From contig OV884059.1 of assembly GCA_930367215.1 (NCBI GenBank), positions 29,040,945 to 29,104,944 on the forward strand: a stretch of 64,000 nt of DNA. Direction: 5' to 3'. The notes under the pieces are model-generated. The model saw only the letters and a list, made by a program, of their open reading frames with translations, had not been told where the DNA came from and did no database searches. The DNA is from Pollenia angustigena. Taxonomy: Eukaryota > Arthropoda > Insecta > Diptera > Polleniidae. Position numbers and translations under genes: made by a program. Of the stretch, positions 11,401 through 22,554 are shown in pieces (position 1 is the stretch's first letter; each line of letters starts with the position of its first letter).

Positions 11401-14271
11401 CTAAAATAATATTTCAGATGTCTACAGTAGAATTGTATGGCGATTCTTTTTATAGAATATATTAGCCCTCTAATAGTCATTTTAAGGGGTAATTGTTGTC
11501 CTTTTTTTAACCTCTACACTAAAGCGGCACATTAGAGGGTTAAAATGTTCTACGAATATTTTTTGCATCAAATTTCACTAGGGGTCTTCAGAGGCCAAAA
11601 AATTATATTATATTACATAATTATTATTTTTTTTTTTTACTTATACCAAACGCCTTTTCAAAAAATTCAAAACTTTAGGGACCCATATTTCGGGAGCTCG
11701 GGCTAATTTTTTAAAACCCTTTGGCAGATTTGCTAAACTTGAGGCTGTTGAGGCTGGCGGCGATGACCCGAATTTTGTTGCACAGTGTTATTAATTTATT
11801 ACTTAATATTACAAGTTTTTAATTGAAATAAGTTTATTTTTATCTGTGTAAATATATTCAGGGTTCTTATGAGTAGCAAAGTTGATTTAACGATGTCCGT
11901 CTGTCCGTTGAAATGTTTTTTCAAAAGACCCCAGATATGATGCGGATTATATTATCATACATTTACATCACATATAGTCTCGAAAAGTATGCTATTGAAA
12001 TGCAGCCAGATCGGTGCACATAAAGCTGAGATATAAGCAAAAAACCCCGACTTCCTCTTATGTTGCCCATAAATGCCTTATTGTTGTTGCTTTGCTATAT
12101 CTAAAGAGCGGCAAGTTGCACAATTTCAAAATGAGTTTCAAGCATCTTGGTTAACAATACACAATATCCGGCTTAAATGTAGGCGGGCTTGAAGAAGTGG
12201 GCGTGGGACAAAATAGTTTTATTTTTATCAAAAGAATGGTAAGAGAAACATTATCCAAATTTACTACACATAACTGGGTTCTCCATACTCAACCTTTTTA
12301 AAAAAGAAATAGGAGTAAATAGAGAAGTGGGTGTGGCATCTCCCATACAAAGATGTAATAGATTTCTGTATACGTGGAGAACGGCAAGAGCCCAAGTTTC
12401 CAAATAAGGTACAAGCATTTTGTTTATCAAGTCACAATATCTGACAACATGTAAGCGGGACTGGTGAAGTAGGCGTGACACATCCCATACAAAGCTTTCT
12501 TTATGTCTTGAGAACGGCAAGAAAAAAAACAGGGGAGTTGTTTTTTTAAACACTTTTAATCAAATTTTTATAATTTTTGTTATAAAATTCTGTTTAATAG
12601 AGAAATATTTGTATAATATTTGTCAAAAAATTCTTTTATTACAGAAATCTTAGTAAAAAAAGACTTTAAAAATTCTTGTTCTTTACGTTTTCGATTTCCA
12701 GCACACCCCTGAAAGTTTTCAAATTAGGCACAAGCATATTGGTTATCAATATGTACTGTACTGACAATACACAATATCTGACAAAATGTGGGCGGGATTG
12801 GAGAACTGAGCGTGGCACAAAAATAGATTTATTTATATCTAAAGAAAGGTATTTATATAGCTTTATGTTCTTATCGTACCATGGTTAAGGGTATATAAGA
12901 TTCGGCATAGCCGCTTATAGCACTCTTACTTTTTTTATAAATGAGGGCATTTATACAATGTCTTTTCAGACATGTCTCACCAAGATGTTTGTTTTGTTTG
13001 TTGGCTATCGGGTTAGAGAAGAAAGAGGGTCTGCCAAACAGACACCAAATGAGTTTTCATGTTTTCATATGTATATAAAGAAGATTAGGCAACTAGACAG
13101 AAAAAAGATATCGTGAAAATGCTAAAGATTTTGAATAAAACAGACATGTCTTAAAACACATCGTATAAATGCCCCCTAAGTTTTATTTCACAAATTAAAT
13201 TGCCTTTTTAAAATAAAATATTTTAATTTTTCTTCTTAAATTCAACATTTTTTATTTTTCGAATTTATTCTATGAGCTAAATTTCAGTCTGGTAGTGTAT
13301 AAAGTCATTTCTGAATAATTGAAGGAATAGGACTATTTCAAAAAAAAAAAAAAAAATAGCTTTATAAAATACATAACTGAAATTTAGCTCATAGAATAAA
13401 TTCGAAAAATAAAAAATGTTGAATATAATATAAAGTAACCTTCGGAAGGAAATAATTCCCAGTTTCTATTTTCTTCTTAAATTTATAAATAAAATTTCAA
13501 AGTCCACTTACCTGTTAAAAACGGCAATTCCGAATAGAATAGACTAGTGAAAATAAAATCAGTTACATTAAAACAATCGACCAATTCTTGGGCTGGTGTA
13601 TAAAACAGCATATCAAAGCATATAAAATGACCAAAACGTACCCCAAAGTCGGTCTCAAATATGGCATATTCCGGTTTAAAAGTGCTATTTCGATTCTCCA
13701 GATATAAATTAACCTTACGATAACGTGATACCACACGACCCTCACGATCAAAAACAACATTGGTATTGAAAATATTTAAGCCGTTACCGGCACAGGGTCT
13801 GTTATCTTCTACATTCGAGGGACATTTTTCTTTTTCCGTTAAATTTATAACCAAATATTTTTTTACTTTACGGGCTGCACAAGACAATTGCATAAAGAAA
13901 TCGGCATAAGTCTCACTTTCATTACTAAGACACGGTATGATTTTATCTCTTTCACTAGGCACATAAGTTAAATGGAACTCATTGTTAAGGGTGCCTTCAG
14001 GGAAGACTATTATATCGGTATCATTTGCTTCTGATGATTCTATTATGTTTAAATAGGCATTTAAATGATCGGTTAACAATTCAGAAGAATTCCGGCCACT
14101 TATAGAGGGTCTAAATTCCACCACTCCGGCGGTGTAAAATGAATTTTCTGCTGCAGCTGCCTGTTAAAGAAGGGTTTTGTTTTTGAATCACTAATATCCA
14201 TTTTTACTTACCTTCAATATATAATAATTAAAAGTAAAAACAAAGACATTTAAAAAGTTTAAGAAATTCAT
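8419..14271 (-). CDS. Vanin-like protein 1 (pantetheinase/biotinidase family), intact, four exons
   Basis: The exons are 14271-14212, 14160-13512, 9391-8707 and 8644-8419, 1620 nt and 539 codons in all. Phases are 0, 1 and 2, and donors are GTAAGT, GTAAGT and GTTTGT. Exon 1 encodes a hydrophobic signal peptide (MNFLNFLNVF...). Exon 2 holds the nitrilase-type catalytic half: Glu75 in VFPEG, Lys169 in RYRKVNLY and Cys201 in HFICFD. Exon 3 is the vanin C-terminal domain, rich in cysteine. Exon 4 ends in a hydrophobic tail after a small-residue stretch (TTDAAS), like a GPI signal. Vanins hydrolyse pantetheine to pantothenate and cysteamine, and biotinidase releases biotin; which substrate applies here is unknown. 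Intron 2 is 4.1 kb and packed with repeats. Length and layout agree with Drosophila vanin-like proteins. Gene 2 lies immediately upstream on the same strand. Confidence 0.9.
9655..10008. mobile_element. MITE with TCAAGGCGAATTCA ends, in gene 1 intron 2
   Basis: It begins TCAAGGCGAATTCA and ends TGAATTCGCCTTGA. A related block occupies the same intron of gene 3 (about 31848-32370), so it was probably present before the pair was duplicated. Isolated ends also lie near 14431 and 19683. The 123-codon frame at 9778 crosses this element and is not credible as a gene. Confidence 0.55.
10595..10930. repeat. Fragment related to the 4627-6334 hAT element
   Basis: The phrase around tgttgtaaaattcctttcttcat and the following AT-rich block match, in reverse complement, 4855-4990 of the hAT and also 29762-29936. 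Neither terminus is present. Confidence 0.5.
10931..11789. mobile_element. Long-TIR element with internal duplication
   Basis: It starts CACTGTGCAACAAAA and ends with its complement. The arms stay recognisable for about 170 bp (for example ccgaaatatgg and aaaaggcgtttggtata in both). Between them, a block of about 220 bp (11085-11310) is repeated directly at 11375-11600 with visible divergence; both copies contain ttctacgaatattttttgca. It has no coding frame. Target duplications are not clear, so the superfamily is undetermined. Confidence 0.65.
12943..13180. mobile_element. MITE with GGGCATTTATAC ends (about 238 bp)
   Basis: The inverted ends of about 35 bp share GGGCATTTATAC and AGACATGTCT. 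It sits in gene 1 intron 2, and the same position in gene 3 lacks it. This is consistent with insertion after the gene pair was duplicated. Confidence 0.6.
13228..13483. mobile_element. Palindromic repeat family Q, copy 2 (about 15-bp flanking repeats)
   Basis: The core at about 13243-13468 matches, in reverse complement, the repeat at 4048-4538. TTTTCTTCTTAAATT flanks it on both sides (13228-13242 and 13469-13483). The paralogous site in gene 3 intron 2 (near 34740) has a single related copy and no insert. This copy lacks the segment that carries the hammerhead motif in copy 1. Confidence 0.6.
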
Positions 14272-14381
14272 TTTTAAAATAGTTCTTGCTAGAGTTTTTA
14301 CCCCCACCAGTTTTAAAATAGTTTTTTGTAGCGTTTTTACCCCCACTAGTAAGTAGTAGTTGCGTTGAACAACATTTTAAT

Positions 14382-14417
14382 ACTGAGAATTGAGATTCAA
14401 AAGTGTAAGCTTAAATA
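14382..14417 (-). promoter_or_regulatory. Core promoter of vanin-like gene 1 (TATA-like box and initiator)
   Basis: On the minus strand a TATTTAA box (14417-14411) is followed 33 nt later by an initiator TCAGT (14386-14382, start likely at 14384). TCAGT is the classic arthropod initiator, and the spacing suits a TATA box. The 5' UTR would be about 113 nt and contains a roughly 40-bp direct duplication around TTTTTACCCCCAC (14290-14350), present once in gene 3. Confidence 0.6.
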
Positions 14418-14707
14418 CGAACCCACTAGTTGAATTCGCCTTGAATGCTAATAGTATAAATTTTTTTTAACTCTTGCTAAACTATCTCATTTGTTTTTTG
14501 CTCTTTTCCCGTGTTTCTTCTCTTTATAGGTGTTTTATGATTAATTCTGCTTTGCCAGATAATCAGCGATTAAAATGAGTTGCAAAATACTTAAGGTTGT
14601 TGCTTTTGTTGTTTGTGTACTAAAGAAAAACTTTTGTTGTTATCTACTTAAGGGAGCTTATTTTACTAAAAAACAAAATGAAATAATCATAATAATCTAT
14701 TAATAAT
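14418..14707. other. Intergenic spacer between genes 1 and 2
   Basis: It holds a solitary GAATTCGCCTTGA MITE end (near 14431) and a block (about 14470-14550) that is conserved at 47845-47935 between genes 3 and 4. That conservation ties the two gene pairs together. No gene is visible. Confidence 0.6.
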
Positions 14708-17272
14708 TTATATCAAAAGCTTAATAAGGAATAATCCTTGTATAAGCAGTAAAGAGTAGCTAAGTGCAGCTACATTACCACCCCCCTCGCCTTTGTTGTC
14801 TTCTTCGTCTGGTATGATGTCTACAATGCAGTCGTAATAATTGCCATAAATCGAAAAGGCCAAGACATTGGCGGTAGTTGTATTCAGTTCAAAGCGTAGT
14901 TGAATATTATTCCTATTAAGTTTAAAAGTTTTTCGTTAATATTTTTTTTATTTAAAAAAGATATTTAAACTTACTTTTTCTCAGTTTGCTGCCACCGGAA
15001 ATGGCTAACCGGCAAAGGCATCATATTGTCCGTCAAACTATTGGGCATTATTAAAAATCTCTCGGCCTTGGGGAATGTTGCAGTTATTGTTATGTTTTCA
15101 AATACCACATCTGTCTGAGTGGCTGTTAGTTTGCCACAGTCCATTATATCATCGCCTATACAGCTAAATAAGGCACAGTTCTTCAGCTGATTTGTTTCAG
15201 CTGCCAAATCATTGCGCAGACCATCATAGACTCCCACACGATAGTGATAATATTTGCTGCCTTCCTTAAGGTTTAAAGGCTGCCATTTTAAGTCGAAATT
15301 ACAGCAAAATGAGGAATTCGAAAAACAAATTTCATCATTCAAACTAGTTTCAGAGGTCAAGTTAAGAGCCACAGTTTCATAGGTTTGCAAATAATCCCTC
15401 TTAAGGGTTATATTAGGCTTATCAAATCTATTTAAATTGGATAAAGGTTCTCTTAAGGACCTTTTAGTTAAATAGCGGTATTTTGGTACCTGGGCCGTAT
15501 AAAGCTTACGCTCTCCCAAACCCTGATTCATTTTAGCCATAACGATACCCTTGCGGCCATGATAAACTCCAGAGCCTGTGGAACCAATCAGAGGGTTGGA
15601 TGAACCTGCTGCTAATAAATTAACATTGTTGGCATAAGACCAAGCCTGATGAAATTGTACCGCTAAAAAAACACAAAAAAGTCAGGAAACTTCATCCAAA
15701 GTTTTTAGAAAAACTAAAGATATTATACAAATAAAACTGTTAAGCGAATAAGAATTATAAACAACAATATCAAAGCTTAAACAAAAACAACAACAATAAA
15801 CAGTGAGTTTATCTTTTCTTACATTCCCGACTACAATTGGTTGATTTTTTGTCAACTCTAAATGTAGTTGTAAGTGGGTAAAGAAAAAACAAAAATAAAA
15901 ACAAATTACTGTATTTTATTTTGCCAGTTCAGTTTTATTACACTGCCACATGCATATTAGTTATCAAAGTTTTTCTTGGGATTCAAAAAATGTATTAACA
16001 AGGTTTCGTTTAAATGTGCTAAATTCCCATTTCTTACTGTTGATAATGTTATTTCTAAGCAACTTTAACGTTTCACCCAGCGTTTAAAAAACTGCAGTCA
16101 AAGTAGAAAAACTGCCAGTTCTTCCACTTTTTCATTTGTCATTGGCCAACAAAAAACTGTTGTTTTTACTTCAGATTCATTAAACCAACTCAAAAAGCGA
16201 AAAATTGTACACAAATTTTTGTTTTTTGTACGACAGTTTTTGCTTTCGACTGCAGTTTTTTTAACCCTGGGGCCGATCGAAATTACAATACAATTTAAAT
16301 GGAAATTTCGATTTATATCGAACGCCATCATTTGGCGCCTCGTTTTACCCATAAAACTTTATCGCTTATTTCCCAAATTCTCAAACAAAACTGAAACTGT
16401 TTTTATCACAATTTTAATTAAAATTGCTCAAGATACATTATGATTTTCTTTATTTTGGGATTTGTTTGCTTACAGGCAAATACTTACCAGTTAAAAATGG
16501 CAACTGGGAAAACCACATAGAGGTAAAAACAAAATCTTTAATGCCAGTATAAACCACCAAGGACTGAGCAGGAGCATAAAAAAGTATATCAAAGCATATG
16601 AAATGGCCAAAACGTATGCCAAAGTCTGTATCGAACCAACCCATTTCGGGCACAAAAGTGGTATTTTTATTTTCTCCATATAAATTGACTTTGCGATAGC
16701 GTGATATTACCACACCTCTTCGATCGAAAACCACATTTGTGTTGTAAAGATTTAAGCCACTTGCAGCACAGGGTCTTGTATCCTCTGGTACTGTACTACA
16801 CCATTCTTTTTCCGTCAAATTAATAACCAAATAAACTGATAATTTCTTAGCGGCGCAAGACAATTGTACCAGCAAGGAGTGATACTCTGAAGATTGAACA
16901 TCACAAGGCACTATCAACTCTTTAGAGGGATTGGGTACAAATGAGGCTTCATCATTGTTGTTTAATGTTGATTCGGGAAATACTATAATATCGAGAATTT
17001 TTGCTTCTTTAGAATCCAATATCGACAAATAACCCTTAAGATTATCTTGCATTCGGTCGTAAGAACTAATTTCGGCAGAGGGTTTAAATTCCACTACACC
17101 CGCCAAATAGAAGGGATCGTAGGCTGTGCTGGCCTAAGAAAAGTTTAAAACGAATGTTTTATTTTAATCACTTGTACAGATAACACTTAACGAAAGAAAA
17201 AAATCACTGTTTAATGATGACCTGCAATGATAACTCGGCCAACGTAATTACGGCCATAATTTTTATTAACAT
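14708..17272 (-). CDS. Vanin-like protein 2 (pantetheinase/biotinidase family), intact, four exons
   Basis: The exons are 17272-17222, 17133-16488, 15662-14975 and 14912-14708, 1590 nt and 529 codons. Phases are 0, 1 and 2, exactly as in gene 1, which shows tandem duplication. Exon 1 encodes a hydrophobic signal peptide (MLIKIMAVITLAELSLQ). The triad is Glu71 (VFPEST), Lys165 (RYRKVNLYGE) and Cys197 (HFICFD). Exon 3 is the vanin C-terminal domain. Exon 4 has an acidic-glycine linker (DEEDNKGEGGG), then a hydrophobic end typical of a GPI signal. Intron 1 uses a weak donor, GTCATC; the reading frame hits a stop 15 nt further on, so splicing there is needed. Intron 2 (825 bp) holds a dispersed repeat. 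Substrate is unknown. The product would be an extracellular or membrane-anchored amidase. Confidence 0.88.
15690..15900. repeat. Dispersed repeat family E, copy in gene 2 intron 2
   Basis: It shares ctaaagatattatacaaataaaactgt-type and gtagttgtaagtgggtaaag-type phrases with an inverted copy at 18366-18660 and with 24720-24840. It is non-coding and spliced out of gene 2. Confidence 0.55.
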
Positions 17273-17329
17273 TTTTAATTACTTGTCTGCTATTCTACTG
17301 CTTAAATGCAGCTACTATTTTCGCTTAAT

Positions 17330-17334
17330 ACTGA
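17330..17334 (-). promoter_or_regulatory. Initiator of vanin-like gene 2
   Basis: TATCAGTATT on the minus strand matches the TCTCAGTATT initiator of gene 1, with the start expected near 17332 and a 5' UTR of about 60 nt. No convincing TATA box lies 30 nt upstream. In gene 4 the matching site reads TATCTGTATT, which breaks the TCAGT core. Confidence 0.5.
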
Positions 17335-18365
17335 TACTAAACAGCTCTCTTGTTTGAATTCGAATGTTTACAATTTTCACTAGTTAATTCATTTGAGTTC
17401 TAAAGAAAAATTTTAACACGTATTTTTTGTTTTTCTGTTTTTTTAGTTTTAATCTAATCAAATCATATAATAGAAAAAAAAACGTTTTGGACTCTTACCT
17501 TGTCGCTATGGTGACAAAACTGAAGATTATTTTGTGACTTTATTGTCAATAAACTTGATATTGAGATTCAGTGAAACCTAAATTAAGAGGTTGTCTTAAT
17601 CAGGTTGCAAATAATTAGATTTGTTTTAAAATGATCAATTATCTTGTAATCAAAAGATTGTTTTACATATTAATAATGTTTTATTTTAACTCATTTAATT
17701 AATAACTCACTGTATAGTTAGAGAAATTTATTGAGAAAGTTTTAAAAATATTTGCACAAATGCTTATAGAAGTATATACAAAGAACCCAGCGGTAAATAT
17801 TGAAAGGACCGAAGGCCTGTTTGAATGCATCTGCACTCCTTTTTCCAAAAGATTCGCTTCGAATATTATCCTGCCTTTAGAAATATGTCTTCTAGAAGGT
17901 ATACATTTCTTTTAGAAAGACCTTCCAACATATTCATTACACAATCGCTGCTCCCTTCTTTAAGAAGGGTGAAATGGTGAGAGCATTGACCTGAATCTTA
18001 ACTTTATGCAAGAATTTGTTTACCTGGGCCCATGATTTCCCATGTGGGTCCCAAATAAGGTACACTCTTGAAAAGTTGTCTAAATGTTGTGGTGTGGAGT
18101 ATCATATTGACGGACTATATGTACTTTCTTATTTGTTTAAATTGGATATTTGTAACCAGAAAAAAAAAATTATTTTTTCCAATAGATATTTGTAACCAAA
18201 AAATAACTTAGATTATCAACAACAACAAAAAAATACTTTAATTGGTAACCGTAGCCAAATTAAAGGAATTTTTCTCTTAACTTTTACAAAAAATAATGAC
18301 AGTAATTATTTTCAGTCCCTGAGTTATTTTTTTAAATTAAAAAGAAAAACTTTGATAATATGCAT
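17335..18365. other. Upstream flank of gene 2; no gene seen
   Basis: 17335-17765 is duplicated upstream of gene 4 (49060-49211 and 50563-50805), so it is part of the duplicated unit. 17766-18365 is unique in this window, with no recognisable frame. Confidence 0.55.
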
Positions 18366-18770
18366 GTTTTATTTTTGTTTTTTCTTTACCCACTTACAAC
18401 TACATTTAGAGTTGACCAAAAATACACCAATTGTGGTCGGGATTGTAAGAAAAGATAAACTCACTGTTTATTGTTGTTGTTTTTGTTTAAGCTTTGATAT
18501 TGTTACAAGTAAAACTGGGGCTTAAAATTCTTATTCGCTTAACAGTTTTATTTGTATAATATCTTTAGTTTTTCTAAAATCTTTGGAAGAAGTTTCCTGA
18601 CGATCTGGCCTAAGAACTAGTGAAATGCGCATAGGAATAGCTTATCCCATCAACAATAAACTTCAGTTTGTCAATAGTATGAAATTGGAATTTAGCACAT
18701 TATAACGAAACCTTAATAATTAATTTTTAAATCCCAAGAAAAACTTTGACAAAAAACAGTTATTTTTCAA
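18366..18770. repeat. Dispersed repeat family E, inverted copy
   Basis: In reverse complement it matches the gene 2 intron 2 copy (15690-15900) and continues into tgcgcatttcac and attgttgatggg blocks that recur at 8084 and 24655. The shared blocks show the element is about 1 kb long when complete. Confidence 0.55.
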
Positions 18771-18789
18771 CGTAAAGGCCTAAATACAC

Positions 18790-19760
18790 TGATCATCAAG
18801 CATTGTGGTAGTATTAGTAAAAATGTGTTTGTGTGTGTCACACACTGATGGGCTTTGTGGTACAATTCTACCGAGTTTAGTACAATCGAAACTTTATTGG
18901 TACACTGGTACAATTCATCCTTTTTTGGTACAATTTAAAAAAAAGACCCACGAAGTTTCATAATTTCTTTGAGGTGGATTAACTTACGTTTCTCTTCAAT
19001 AATTCAATTTCTCATAACATATCTCCAACCCTGACCAGAGCAACTACAAATTTATGTTCATGATGTTATGCTAACAGATTAAGTACATACATACATAAGT
19101 ATGTGTACTCGTATTCCTGTAAAAAGCCGGAGATCAAGTGTCTCCAAATCGCCAGTTTTGTCGATTGTTTTGTTGACACTATCAACCAAGCATCTACATT
19201 TTTGTCTACCCTTGATAAAAAATAGAAATAAATAGATAAAGTTAAGCTCCTTCTTAGTTTTTTATACCCACACCACAATAGTGGAGAGTGTAATATGCGT
19301 TTGTGCTGATATGTTAACACTAAAAAATATAAATAGTATACTGATCGACTCAGAATCACTTTATGAGTCGATTTAACTATGTCCCTCCAACCAGCGGGTT
19401 GTCTGTCCATGTCGCAATCTTTTAGGTAAATCGGTGAAATTTTGTACTTAGGTTTCAATTCATAAGGACAAAGCCTTTTGAAAATAGTGAGAATCGGTTC
19501 ATAATATCACATTTATAGCCAAATTTTGGTACAATTTATGTCAATTTGGTACAATTTTGCCACTGAGACGGTACATTTTAAGAATTTTCAGATCCCAACA
19601 GTGGTCACATCGACGATGCTGGATGAAAAATCAAAAAAATTTAAACATGAAGGCGAATATTACGGACTGCACACGTATACGTTGAATTCGCCTGCTGGAC
19701 AAGCATTTGACAAGGGTATTTGGCCCTTAAAAGTAAAAGATCAAATTTAACTCTAATAAC
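18790..19760. repeat. Repeats with GGTACAATT motifs
   Basis: Several copies of ggtacaatt lie at 18860-18940 and 19525-19555, arranged like subterminal repeats. Between them (about 19262-19500) is a piece of a fly repeat with tttataccca, ctgatcgactcagaatcact and a tgtctgtccatg-type phrase; an opposite-strand relative is at 27400-27600. The 74-codon frame at 19526 starts inside these repeats and has no domain I recognise. Confidence 0.45.
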
Positions 19761-20079
19761 TTTTATAAAACTCTTAAAACGAGAATTTTATTCAGCCGTC
19801 AAAAAGAAAACTCATTTCAGCAGTTTGATTTTAACCGACAGTGTTATCTAAACTAATCGCCAGTAAAAAAGTGAGTTTTATTTTAGGCCAAATGTTTTAT
19901 GACTGCGAAATAAAACTCTCTTTTTAAGAGATCATCGAACTTTTTTTCGTTGAAAAATGGTTTTTTAAATGTGGAGTTGAGATCGTTTTTTCTAGATCAC
20001 TGTTTAATCTTAATAAATTTTAAGATATAAGTCTGAATAAGTATGCTGAAATAAATATGTATGGTGTTTGTAATGTAAT

Positions 20080-21158
20080 GGGTGATTTTTTAAGAGCTAT
20101 AGGAAAGTTTAAAAAAAAAACACCTAAAATTGTCTTCCAATGCGTCAATTGAAGCGGGCATGTGTCTATACACTCAAAATATTATGTAGTTAAATTCAAA
20201 CGAAAATTCATTTTAAACACCTTAAAATTCACTTAAAAAACGGATCATTTACATTTCATTTAAAACAAATGATTTTTACATTCATTTTTAAATTTTTAAT
20301 TCTTTGAACAGCATATTCCTTAAAACTGAATGATTTTTACTATTAAAGAATATATTTTAAACGACAAAATCAAACTACATAACAAAATAAATACGATAAA
20401 ACATTATTTTTTGGTAGTTTGTTTTTTTGAACAACAAACATAAATGTTAAAACATAAAATTATTCGAAAAATAACTATATTTTATTCAATTTTAACAGAA
20501 CAGAAAACGAATTTTATAACCCACAATCAGTTACTGTAATAATTTTATAAGTGTAGACATGAGCTTTAACATAGCCCCACAAAAAATAGTCTAATGGCGT
20601 TAAATCGCACGATCTAGGCGGCCAATTGACCGGTCCCGAACGTGAAATAAAATGTTCACCGAACTCGCCTCTCAATAAGTCCATTGTTAAGCGTGCTGTG
20701 TGGCATGTGGCACCGTCTTGTTGATATCATCCACGTTGTTGAGTAACAGAGGCCCAATTGGTGCGAACGGCGACGAATCGATCATTGATGGTCATCATTA
20801 ACACTGGCCGATACAGCTGCGATCTTTTCTTCACTTCGAACTCTGCGTAAACGTGTTGGTGGTTTAATGTCCAACAATGTAAATTTGGTGCGAAATTTAG
20901 TCACAATAGCCCGAATAGCCGCTTCAGTGGGTCGATTAAACTGACCATAAAATGGAAGAAGCGCGCGATGAACTTTCTTAACACAGCACGCATTTTGATA
21001 ATAAAATACAATAATTTGCAAGCGTTGTTCGTTTGTAAGACGATTCATGGTTAAATTATAGACCAAACTGAAGATGTTTGACAGTGAAACAAAACACGAA
21101 ACGTGCGTCAGCTGTTTAAACCAGTGTTGCCAAAAAGATAATAGCTAAAAAATCACCC
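20080..21158 (-). mobile_element. mariner-type transposon, internally deleted and split by a MITE
   Basis: The inverted ends start GGGTGATTTTTTA. On the minus strand the N-terminal part of a transposase is open (21066-20785): MNRLTNEQRLQIIVFYYQN, then a second helix-turn-helix stretch ending VNDDHQ. The middle, with the first catalytic Asp residues, is deleted. The C-terminal part remains in broken frames, with DGATCHTAR, FISRSGPVNWPPRSCDLTPL and DYFLWGYVKAHV; the last catalytic Asp is in LTPLD. MITE family A (20171-20553) sits inside this C-terminal part, and coding resumes beyond it with MPASIDALEDNF. The element is dead. Confidence 0.85.
20171..20553. mobile_element. MITE family A, copy 2, inside the mariner transposase relic
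   Basis: It starts CACTCA and ends AAGTG, with TA on both sides (20169-20170 and 20554-20555). It matches 46-430 in reverse complement over nearly its full length. It splits the mariner frame just after YVKAHV, so it inserted after the mariner arrived. Confidence 0.8.
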
Positions 21159-22408
21159 GATAGTTCTTAATATATATTTCAATAAAAATGAATTAAACAG
21201 ATAATTTAAATGCATTTCATTCTTTAAAAAGGCAATAAGCTAGTTCTTAACAAAATAGTTTATTAATATGACAAACTCGTAGCTTAAATTTGTATATAAT
21301 TGTTAACAAATATTATATTCAATATAACAACTTCGTTGTTAAAAATGTTTCTTGAATATCAACAATTTGAATTAACAAAAGTATTTATTATATTTACAAA
21401 TTCGGTTTTTGGTGCATTTTCAATAAAAAAAATTAATTGTATTGACGAATTCGGTAGTCAATATGGCAATTGATTTGTCGAAATTTTTTTCTGTGAACAA
21501 TTCAAATTTAAATTTTATTATTAATTTTCAATATGGCTGAACAATCACCTGTAGGACGAACATACCCACGCAGAAATTACGACTCTTCTTAATATTATGT
21601 ACCGCCACAACCCTGTAAATGCAAAATTGTGACTCTACCAAAAATATGGTACCATCACAACACTGTAGATACAAAATAAGAACCTTAATACCGTTTTCAA
21701 ATAAGATTCAACACCGGTACAACACCCTAAATACAAATATACGACTTTAGTTTTTTAAAGTCGAATTGACCATAAAACTATGCCGCTACAACACTGTATA
21801 TACAGAAATTTAGTCTTATTCATTTAATAGTGTCGTATTAAAATGAAAACACAAACACTTTTTAAGGTTAGAAAATATACAAATTTTTGCTTGTTAATTT
21901 AGCGAATTTATATTTGTAACAATATTGAAAATAAGAGTCGGAAGACGGTTGTGACTACGTTGTAAATTCATCCAACATTGTAGATTTACACATTACAGTG
22001 CTGTGGCAACACTTTAATATAGTGACAGCATAGTACCCCCTGCAACGTCGGCACAGCGTCGTGGTGATTGTCTTTTTCTGCCTGGCTATTGACGTATGAC
22101 AGTATAGATCTCTGTTGCCTCTAATATGGAGAGTTTGTAAGCTAAAATTTTATGGATCACTCTTATTTACGGTCCCTGCAATTAACCCTTAAGTACAAAA
22201 TAATCATATATTTTTTAATTTACTAAAATTTATTTATAAAACGTTTATTTTTGTAAATTCAATACACTTCCGTCATACACTTTGTAAGCTAGAATTCATT
22301 GAACACGAAGTGATACACACTTCATTGAAGAGATGTGATATGGTATGCAAAGTTCGCCGCTGGGTAGTAACAAATACATATCTGGTATATCACTTTTGCC
22401 AATACTTT
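21159..22408. other. AT-rich interval with degenerate repeated motifs
   Basis: Between about 21560 and 22020 the motif caacactgtagataca or close variants appears several times (for example 21622, 21657, 21718 and 21788), about 60-70 bp apart. The block is bounded by acgcagaaa and tttttctgc-type ends, perhaps another TIR element. No gene is seen. Confidence 0.4.
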
Positions 22409-22550
22409 AACAGCCTGTTCGTCGATTTTGAACGTTTACGTTCGCATAGGAAATTATATTTAAAACAAAAACAAAATTCGACGATTTGTTTTTGTTTTAA
22501 ATGTAATTTTCTATACGAACGTTAACGTTCGAAATCGACGAACAGGTTGT
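22409..22550. repeat. Near-perfect hairpin (about 140 bp)
   Basis: The arms read inward from CCTGTTCGTCGATTTTGAAC through ACGTTCG, AAAACAAAAACAAA and back. The arms are about 65 bp with only a few mismatches and a very short loop. No target duplication is evident, so it could be a solo foldback MITE. Confidence 0.6.
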
Positions 22551-22554
22551 AAGA

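Larger units (their letters stand above)
10289..12932. mobile_element. 'TATACCCTTCACC' repeat family G, copy 1, in gene 1 intron 2
   Basis: It begins tatacccttcacc and closes with gggtatataagattcggc and atagcactcttactt. Copy 2 (39079-40630) has the same two ends and shared inner phrases such as gagaacggcaagagcc and tgggcggg. I recognise the pattern as a common dispersed repeat of higher flies but cannot name its class. Inside copy 1 lie a piece of the 4627 hAT family (10595-10930), a long-TIR element (10931-11789) and a degenerate foldback fragment. Confidence 0.55.

Noticed and set aside
19526..19750. 74-codon frame with a protein-like C-terminal half
   Set aside because: It begins inside GGTACAATT repeats and ends across a GAATTCGCC MITE-end motif. 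No domain is recognised and no splice context supports an exon.
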